In this document: one piece after another, positions 56,312 to 64,000 of the stretch
Position numbering within the stretch: position 1 is the stretch's first letter
How the letters are laid out: the number at the start of each line of letters is the position of its first letter
DNA from: Stagonosporopsis chrysanthemi
Taxonomy: Eukaryota; Ascomycota; Dothideomycetes; Pleosporales; Didymellaceae
Reading direction: 5' to 3'
Length of the DNA: 64,000 nucleotides
Assembly: GCA_022560025.1 (NCBI GenBank)
Contig: JAFISE010000153.1
Coordinates: 1-64,000, forward strand
Notes under the pieces: model-generated
Told to the model about the DNA's origin: nothing
Databases searched by the model: none
Seen by the model: the letters and a program-made list of their open reading frames with translations, nothing else
Made by a program: the position numbers and the translations under genes

Positions 56312-57983
56312 TTAGGTGCCAGCAGGCTGAGCAAATGTCGAGCCAATGGGACCGAACCTGATGTTTGAGAAAGCAACCGTCGCACTCGGGTGGTTGATCT
56401 CAACCTCGGCAGGCTTGCCAGAGGTGATGGGACAGTCGCCGCGAGCAGCTCCAGGGATGTTTGGATCCTTGTCCGTGGGGTAAGTGGAGTCGAGCCACAA
56501 CATGTTGGCGTAGTGGTCATCCCAAAGCGACATAACAAGAGTCATACCCTTGGCCATAGCCTACAGTTATTAGTAACCTGGTTTCACACGAGACGGTCGC
56601 ACTCACCCTGCCCATAGAAGCCATGCCACCGAACTTGTTGAAGGGGTAGATCTCCTCTGCGAACACCTTCTGCTGGGTGTTACACCACTCTTGAGTAATG
56701 CTGTTGCCGGTCATGCCTGGAATAGTGGGCTGCGGCTGCGGGATGACCTTGCCGTCCTGAATGTAAAAGCGCTTGAGCTCCTTGAGATCGCTACCAGAGC
56801 CAAGGAACTGAGTGACCACAGTCATCTTCTTCGAGGTGTCGACAGTCTTGCCCTTGCCGTAGAAGTTCTTTACACCAACACGGTATGGGTTGAAGTCGCA
56901 ACCATTAGCATCACATGATCCTTGAAGGGTCAGATTGGAACGCAATCTCCGTAGTGGTTGTGTAACTCACCAGCATATCGGTCAAGAGAATAGGTGCCCC
57001 CACAGCCAGAGTCCTCGCAGACACTGTAGCCCTCGGGTTGGCAAGAGTGGGGGGTCAAAGCTGTCGAAACAGAATTCGCTTCCCAGACATCCATCTCAGC
57101 ACTGAACCCGTCAGGATGTTGTTTCAGGCAGCGTTGACCACAATTTACCAGCAAGCGCCATACTTGCCAACACCAGCGTTGACATCATTGTCGGATGGCT
57201 TCCATCCATCAGCGTTCGCCTTTCCATTGATGAACTTCAGATCGCGCGCGCACTGTGCGTCGCAGTATCCTGTGAAGCGTAGACTGTTAGGATAGCGTCT
57301 GTGCTTCTTGGTGCCTTACTTACCGGTTCCGTACTTGGCGCCAGGGGCTCCCTGTCCCTTTTGGGGCATGGAGACGAAGTACAGGGCGCCATTAAGACCG
57401 CAGGGCAATTGAGAGAGATCGACATCAAAGCTGAACTCGTTGCCAATGAGATTGAACATTTGGTAGTTGTTCGTGTCCTGCATAAGGTATGTACGGGACC
57501 CAATGTTTGTCGAGTATTGTCCCTTCGTGACAAACTTGAGGTTCAGTTGGTTGCCAGAGGTTGTTATACCATAGGTTCCTCGAAGCCGTTAGACTTGGGT
57601 TGAAGATCAACAAATCGATTACTCACCAGTATAATCGGATCCTTCAATGGCACAGTTTGCAGTGCAAGCATCGTTGCTGGGACAAAGAGATTTGTTCCAG
57701 GTATTTCCGTTGAAGCAATTGGTATAGCTGTTAGCGGCCTTGTCGTGGAGCCTGTAAGCGATGAGTGGGTGCTGAAATCCTCGTAGAGAACAACCTACCA
57801 GCGCCAGTTGGCGTCGATCACAATCTCACCGTTGACGTTGCTGCAGCTATTTCCGCCGTTGCCAGTGCATCGCTGCCAGGTCAGCTTGGGGTGGGTCTCC
57901 GTTTGTTGGGTACCAATGACCCAGGCAGAGGCGCCGGAAGCAAAGAAAGCAATAATAGTCTTCATCGCAAGTTGGGAAGGCAT
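56312..57983 (-). CDS. GH7 cellobiohydrolase / reducing-end glucanase, no CBM
   Basis: Secreted cellulose-degrading enzyme. Seven exons: 57983-57799, 57751-57627, 57578-57324, 57269-57149, 57101-56971, 56920-56607 and 56560-56312, introns 46-54 nt, 459 residues. After a signal peptide the mature start is WVIGTQQTETHPKLTWQRC. GH7 marks include the catalytic EMDVWE (E231, D233, E236) formed across the fourth intron, CGLNGALYFVSM, TALTPHSC and SLWDDHYANMLWLDSTYP. The chain stops after the catalytic domain (AQPAGT), with no linker or cellulose-binding module. A second in-frame ATG at 57965 would shorten the signal peptide by six residues and is an equal candidate. TATA box at 58046-58041. The many introns are typical of this family. 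Confidence 0.95.
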
Positions 57984-59353
57984 TCTCGGAGATTGAGTGA
58001 CGACCTGTGCCTGTTAGCTGTGAAGAGCGAATGTGTTCCCTTTATATTTCTCTCACAGCAGGGGATCATTGCTCACTGTACATGTACTACGTCTTAAGCA
58101 TACCACGGAGATCCGTGGACAAGGCTTTTCGAGCACATTTTCATCAACCGCAATCGAATTTCGGGTTGATCGGACGACGGACCGTTGGCTTTCATTTCCG
58201 ACTCTGATACACCCTCCTCGCCGCCTGTCTCCAGCGTCTATTCAAACACTCGTGAATATCTCTTGAGTCCTCACTTGGCATTCTGAATAAGTTAGAACAA
58301 CCGTGTAAGGTGGAGGTAATAATGCGCCATGTTATAGGGCCAAGCTGTGAGATGTGGGGACAAAGGCGGGTCTACAAATCGGATATCGCGCATCGCTCGT
58401 CAAGCTTTGTTGGCGCAGGGCTTGGGTTGTTTATTCTTCTTCAGTCCTTTCTTGATGCGACGGGAATGCTCGCGGATTGACACGAGCCAAGGACCAATCC
58501 TCCACCCCACTTAATATCGGTTTGCGGGGTCGCCAGTCCGGGGCTGCATCCTCGCTCGAAGTGATGTCTTCTATTACCAGGAACCAAAGGTTGTTTGATT
58601 TGCTCCACATACTAACTCAGTTCTGGCTGTATGAAGGGCCTCGAAAGCGGACTGCATGTTGTGATTCCGTCTTGGTTTGAACAACGGTCTCTTGCTTGCA
58701 TCAAGCTGAAAATCTGTTTTCGCCAGCAAAAGGCCAGCCTAAGGCCGCGAATGCACCGAGAGCTGTCAATAGCAACGTAAAACTGGCTTTTTCAGTAGCA
58801 AGCATCATCAGACTGCAACGATATTAGGCACTGCTTACCTGTCTTGGCGTTTCTGAGGATTGGTAGCCTGTAGAATCGTCGTCTGTATAGTGGACAAGAC
58901 AGCGACAGCCGGACAAGCACAAACACTTAGGCTAAACCCACGCAGTAACTTACAACGCGTGGGAGGACTGGATGAGAAGTCCTAGAGTTCTCTGAAAGGG
59001 CTCTTCTGTCCAATGCGAAGGTCTCGTCTCAAGAAGAATCAACAGTGCCGTCGTGTCAAACCAATTATCCACGCTGACCTATGGTGGCCCCTCTCCGATT
59101 CCTGCAAAGCAAAACTCTGCAGTCAATTATCCTTGCGGTATGTAGACCGTCTCGAGGTCAAAGCTAAATAGTCATTAACAATGCCGACATAATCCGCCGG
59201 CATGTAAGGGGTAAATTACTTAGCCCACCAGCTTCCTTTTCTCTGGTTCGGTACGCTGATGTCCTTTAGTATTAAGTCGACGTATGGCAGACAATCAAAC
59301 CACAGTTCTGCGAACCGAGCGCCGAATCCTCTACTATAACGCCACTTTCCAAA
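57984..59353. promoter_or_regulatory. GH7 upstream region with candidate control sites
   Basis: A minus-strand TATAAA at 58046-58041 lies 58 bp before the start at 57983. A GGCTAAA (58930-58936), the consensus of the xylanase regulator XlnR/Xyr1, and CreA-like SYGGRG sites (GTGGGG near 58353, GCGGGG near 58514, CCGGGG near 58540) occur upstream. The sites are short and could be chance. Confidence 0.35.
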
Positions 59354-60990
59354 TTACGTGTGTAATACGGTCTCGTACAAAGTCCGGTCGGAATTAAGTT
59401 TGAATCCATCACTGAACGGCGGAACGTTCTCGTCAAAGAATGCAGTGATCCAAAGAGCTTGCGTCTGCGCGATAAAGGTAGTCACTGGACTACGGTAGGC
59501 ACCTGCGAATGCTAGCGTGCGGCTGTCGATGAATGCCGGCGGCACCATGAAACGGTACAAGCGGTAGGACTCTGGCGCTGTGTCTTCCGCATATCCGCTC
59601 ATAGTCTCTATTCTCCTGCGGGGAGGTTAATTTTGAAGCTTAGGGGTAGTCTCCAGGATCTCCATATCCGCTTTTGCAATGTATGGATGCGCGGTCAGCG
59701 GTAGATGACTTGGCAAGCCAAGTTCCTTGTCGGTCATAAACTTGATCGGCGGGGTATCTTTCCATCCTGTGCCACGTATGAGGACATCTGCAGCCAAGCT
59801 CTTGCCATCTGACAGGTGCACGGTCTGGTGACTAAGTCTCATAATGCCGGCAATATGGACACGAATAGTCCCGTTGCGTACAGACTCGAAGAAATCCACA
59901 TCGTAGTCGAGGGGCCCTCGATTAGTCCCAATGAAGAACACATCATCCCAAGGATGCAGCTTGGTTGTCTCTGGATGCTCAAAATGCTTGTTGTTCCCCT
60001 CAATGCCATGTTGGATGTTGGCGAAGAACGTGTCTGCGATCTTGCGACCAAGCCAATGACAAGAGATGAAATTTCGAATGTGAGAAAGGCCATCCTCCCA
60101 GGTGCATGGACTTAGCCAGGTGATGGGCCTAGCTTGCAGTAACAGCTCAGGAATGATCCTGAAAGGCGTCAGTCTTGGGGCAGTCATCCAACGTGGTCCA
60201 TGACCAGATTCGCGTATGACCCAATCGACTTTTGTACCAGCAGAAGCATATGTGCATGCAATATCCCAAGAAAATTATGTACCGTTGAGGATAGTGACTT
60301 TTTAAAAAGCGTCCAAACCACCCTCACCGTTGGCAAATTTGCTGGTGTCATAGATTGAGACATTGAACTCTTGTTTCCTATCAAGTGTTGGCATGAACGG
60401 CTCTGACGTGACGCCGGTCGCAATGATGAGCTTTTTCGTCTTGACGATGATCTCGCATTCTGGAACAGGGGATTTATGGGCCAGAGTCAAACTCCATCCC
60501 GAGAGCACATGATCTACGGCCAACTCGACGGTAGTATCAAAGCACATGTACCTCGTAAGGTCAAAAGCTTTGGCGTATTCGTAAAGGTATCGGCTGACGT
60601 GTTCTCCAGGGATATGATCGTTCTCGAGACTGAACCCATCTGTGTTTATAGGGATGGCGCTGAACTGCTTTCAATGTTAGAGGAACTGAAATTAAGATAT
60701 AAGGTTCGGCTGACCTCGAAACTTTGACTCGTTGGCTCATTGTCTATGTTGTTTACATCGAAGGCTACCCTGTTCTTAGTCCAGACCCCTCCGAGCGAAT
60801 TTGCTTTGCCGACGACTGATATCGATGCATTTGAGTGCACATCCCGATATGATTACAAGGCTGCCAAGTCATGGATGCCTGTCAAAAATGACAGGACGTG
60901 AAAGGCTTCAGAAATCTCGGTAACCTTACCTGCACCCAAAAAAACAAGAACGAGAGCTTCCGTATCAATTCTAAGAGATCCCAAGCTCAG
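59354..60990 (-). pseudogene. FAD-dependent monooxygenase pseudogene (RIP-scarred)
   Basis: A minus-strand frame reads VLVFLGAG, an intron, then DVHSNASISVVGKANSLGGVW, FSAIPINTDGFSLENDHIPG, TKKLIIATGVTSEPFMPTL, GTKVDWVIRESGHGPRW and SYRLYRFMVPPAFI, ending at 59354. This is the order of a fungal flavin monooxygenase with FAD-binding motif, ATG motif and C-terminal lid. Four in-frame TAA stops interrupt it: 60855-60853, 60304-60302, 60277-60275 and 59629-59627. Each sits where the family has a Gln or Lys, and CAA to TAA explains them. The presumed start codon reads TTG. The introns (for example after SQSFE) remain usable. The intact FMO-like gene at 31018 is a distant relative, not an obvious parent. 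Confidence 0.8.
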
Positions 60991-62251
60991 AATATGAGTT
61001 TGGAAACTTAGTGGACTTTGGGCAGGGCCTCAAAACGGCGTCAGATCAGTCGGTCGCCGAGAAAACAATTCTGAAAGCGAATTTCCATAAGTCGAGCAAT
61101 CTGCGGATGAATGTGTGAACCGAATGCTTAGGGGATGCACCTCATATTACAGCATGGCTGAAGTTGAGATGGCCACGAGGTGCCATTGACTCTCTGGCGA
61201 CAGACTTCAGCTGATCATCAAGCTAGTGCTTGTGGCTGTAGTCTCGCCTCAATGCCTATCCTGTGACCGGCGTTATCGACGTGTCTCCCTGGAGGGTAAG
61301 CAGCAGCGACAGTGTGCCAGCCAGCGTGATGAGACTGGTAAGCTCGGTTTTTCTAGAAAATGAACTTGTCCATTGCAATCACAGAAGACGCGCTACATCA
61401 GAGGACAGTCTCCGACGCGGTCTGCCCATCTTACAATATGTGGCAAGGATATTTCCAAGGCACCCATACACTGCGCTGCATACGGCTCGCACATTTTGTC
61501 GGCGTCCATCGAATCTGAGGACGTGACTTCACTGTGGCTGGACACATGCGATCCATTGAAGATGGGTGCAAGGCGATGAGAGCGAGAGTGGACCAGAGCC
61601 AAGGTCACAATACCGTCAAGTAGAAGCTGGCTGGAGACGGATATAAATGAGATGAGGCTGGAGGTGGGCGTAAAGACGCGCAATCATGGAGAAAAGTGTG
61701 GTGCAGCTGGCGATAAAATAAAAGCGCCGTGCCGAGCCGGACCCCTCAAAACCTTCCCACTCACGATCGGAGACTATCTCCATCATTTTGTTTAACCTGC
61801 CATGTCTCTCTCATTAATCTAGTATCTGCGTAGATAGTGCATCAAAGTTCTTGCTGAATCGAATCCCAAAGATTCTCACACGTGATCAGCGTTGAAGGTG
61901 ATCTGCTTGTGTACCTGCGTCCTCACCACAGCGATCGTCATCAACGGTTACCTTTTCCCGCGCAGCCATGCTGATTGTCACCACTCGTATCGCAAGTTCA
62001 ACTCCACATCGGACGGCAGTCGCTTCCGATGTTACTTCCGACGGCAGTTCAATCCCAGTATAGCGACGTTTCGCTCCGCAATGACGAGAGTGGGGGGCGA
62101 TAACGGGCGGTGCCTGACTCGAGTCAGCAGCGAACTTCCAATCCTGACCATATCAAGACTTCAGAGCTCTTGTATATAAGTCACTGGAAGTATGCTTGCC
62201 ATTCCAGTCCTTCCTAATCTGTTGCAGGCTTTAGCCCTCAATCCGGACATC
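60991..62251. promoter_or_regulatory. Carboxylesterase upstream region
   Basis: About 1.3 kb with no gene. A TATATAAG box at 62173-62180 is 71 bp before the ATG at 62252. A frame at 61892-62179 lacks an ATG and a family, so I leave it out. Confidence 0.5.
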
Positions 62252-63990
62252 ATGGGGCTCACCGGTGTTGCTCAACGCTACCTCACAGCTTTCGCGGTCC
62301 TTGCCAGCACGGGCAGTGCGTCTACCGTCACACTACCTGGATATGGCAGTTTTGCGGGTACCGCTGTCAGCGAGTACCTGACAAAACGCGCTCTGCCAGA
62401 GACCGTCGATGCCTGGTTCAACATCGGCTTTGCAACTCAACCAGTCGGCGACCTGCGATTTGCTCCTGTTGGGCCACCAGCCCCTTTCTCGGGGACGAAG
62501 AACGCGACTGCTTATGGCCTCTCATGTATCCAGGACGCCTTGATGGTGCCTTACCCCCAAGATGAGGCGTGTCTCAACCTGAACGTCTTTCGTCCTCAGA
62601 ATGTTTCATCGGATGCCAAGCTCCCCGTTTTCATCTGGATCCATGGAGGTGGGTTCGTCTCTGGGTCTGCGAGAAGCTTTGATGGGCCAGCTTTTGTAGC
62701 CAACTCAAAGGAGCCGCTGATCGTCGTGAACTTCAACTACAGGGTATGTTTGATGCCCATAAAGACATCATTGTATGCTAAAACATGTAGATCAACTCTC
62801 TTGGATTCTTGCCATCTCCCGTCTTTGACCGCCTTGGTCTTCTCAATCTTGGACTCCTCGACCAGCAACTGGCATTTGAGTTTGTGCAGAAGCACATCTC
62901 TGCTTTCGGCGGCGACCCTGAACGCGTTACAATTGGTGGTCGCTCGGCAGGTGCGCATTCTGTTGGTATCCACCTCTTCCACAACTACAACAAGACCGAG
63001 GGTGCCTCTCCGTTGTTTTCAAAAGCCATCTTACAATCCGGAAGTGTCACTGCACGAGCGTTCCCCAATGCGAGCTACCCTTTGTATCAGAGGCAATTCT
63101 CGCAGTATCTCGAGCTGACGGGCTGTGGCGAAGCTGCGAATGGCACGGATAGCGAGGTGATTGGATGTCTGCGTGCAGCAAACATCACATTGATTCGAGA
63201 GGCGAGCAACCTTCTATTTTCAAACTCTGAGTATAACATCACTTGGCCTTTCCAGCCCACCCGGGGCGGCCCTCTTCTTGAGGAAGCCGGTTCAACAGCT
63301 GGCATCAACGAGCAATTCTTCCACGTTCCTACCATCACAACCAACGTCCGCGATGAGGCCAAGTACTACAGTCCTGGCGACATCGAGACCAACGAAGAGT
63401 TCCTGGACTTCTTTAAAAATCTCATCCCTGATCTCTCAGCGCAAGACGTAACAGACCTAGAGGCACTGTACCCAGATCCTACCAAAGACACCAATGGCGA
63501 CTGGTCTTCCTACGCTCATAGCCCCAACTCTACACAGTACGACCGTATCTCTGCCGCGCTCACCGACTACATGTACGCCTGCGCTGGCCAGGAAACGGCA
63601 GTCCGAATGTCAAACGCCGGCATTCCTGTCTACAAGTCGCACTTCGCCGTCAACAACACTTTTCCCGACTGGAAAGGCATCCCTCACACCGCCGACACAA
63701 AGTACACTTGGGCTGAAGGTAATGGCACCGGCGGCGTACAATATCCCGAGGTTGGCAAACTGCTAAACACGTATTTCGCCGACTTTGTTGTCTACGGAGA
63801 TCCGAGTGCCGGCAACCGTACAGGTGTACCCAAGTGGCCTAAATATGTAGATGAGAATGCTGAGGGTAAGCCAGGGTTGCAGTTGCGCTTTGAGTCTTTT
63901 GGCAACACAAGGGTTGAAGGCGATGCTATCAGGAGGAAGCAGTGTGATTGGTGGAGAGACCCAGAGAGGGCAGTGAGGCTTGAGAAGTAA
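62252..63990 (+). CDS. Secreted type B carboxylesterase
   Basis: Alpha/beta-hydrolase that cleaves ester bonds outside the cell. Exons 62252-62743 and 62791-63990 (intron 47 nt) give 563 residues. The start ATG 62252 yields a signal peptide (MGLTGVAQRYLTAFAVLAST). Catalytic features are the oxyanion segment FIWIHGGGFVSGS, the nucleophile elbow GGRSAGAHS and the type B block EACLNLNVFRP. Several N-glycosylation sequons are present. An upstream in-frame ATG at 62192 lies only 12 bp after the TATATAAG box, so it is probably upstream of the transcription start; the shorter form is preferred. The gene ends ten bases before the window edge, so the 3' flank is not seen. Confidence 0.93.
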
Positions 63991-64000
63991 CTCGTAGCTA

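Noticed and set aside
1..64000. tRNA genes, rRNA and CRISPR arrays
   Set aside because: No cloverleaf with a T-loop GGTTCRANNCC box, no rRNA-like stretch and no regularly spaced direct repeats were seen by eye.

Overview
The window looks like chromosomal DNA of a filamentous ascomycete (Pezizomycotina), most likely a plant-associated species; a Dothideomycete would fit, but the class is a guess. The evidence is the gene set (HET-domain protein, calcineurin A with a Ser/Pro-rich insert, DUF3433 membrane protein, RTA1-like protein, secreted GH7, GH11 and AA11 enzymes), short introns of 44-85 nt with GT...AG ends, and many nonsense changes of the CpA-to-TpA type expected from repeat-induced point mutation (RIP). 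I joined exons by hand by matching phase and family motifs. No tRNA, rRNA or CRISPR array was found.

Layout. 0.7-9.4 kb: a Dal5-type MFS transporter is divergent from an adenylation-carrier-reductase enzyme (NRPS-like) that carries a complete gluconokinase domain at its C-terminus; then an unidentified eroded reading frame and a glycosyltransferase pseudogene broken by two stops, a solo LTR and a 17-bp duplication. 10-24.5 kb: an F-box-like orphan, a frameshifted GH11 xylanase, a HET protein, a mitochondrial Mmc1-like protein, calcineurin A and an AA11 LPMO, then 2.3 kb of gene-poor DNA. 24.5-45.5 kb: mostly conserved genes: DUF3433 protein, TauD-type dioxygenase, flavin monooxygenase, CFIm25, RmlD/MAT2B-like reductase, an unknown protein, RTA1-like protein, APC permease, a small Cys-rich protein and QTRT2. 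Two structured non-coding stretches lie here: a 35-bp inverted repeat near 39.1-39.3 kb and a 99-bp tandem repeat with hairpins near 42.1 kb.

45.8-51.6 kb is an island of eroded genes: a stop- and frameshift-broken gene, two paralogous F-box-like genes facing each other, a smaller remnant, and a second copy of the same solo LTR. 52.6-64 kb returns to functional genes: a GST, a secreted beta-propeller phytase with EGF-like repeats, a GH7 cellobiohydrolase, then a RIP-scarred FAD monooxygenase pseudogene and a secreted type B carboxylesterase.

How the genes work together. Plant-polymer and nutrient enzymes (GH7, GH11 remnant, AA11, phytase, carboxylesterase, dioxygenase) indicate life on plant material. 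The best candidate for something little described is the transporter / reductase-gluconokinase pair at 0.7-6.7 kb. The second theme is decay: at least four reading frames carry stops that a single CpA-to-TpA change would explain, two genes are split by near-identical solo LTRs, and the GH11 gene is frameshifted.
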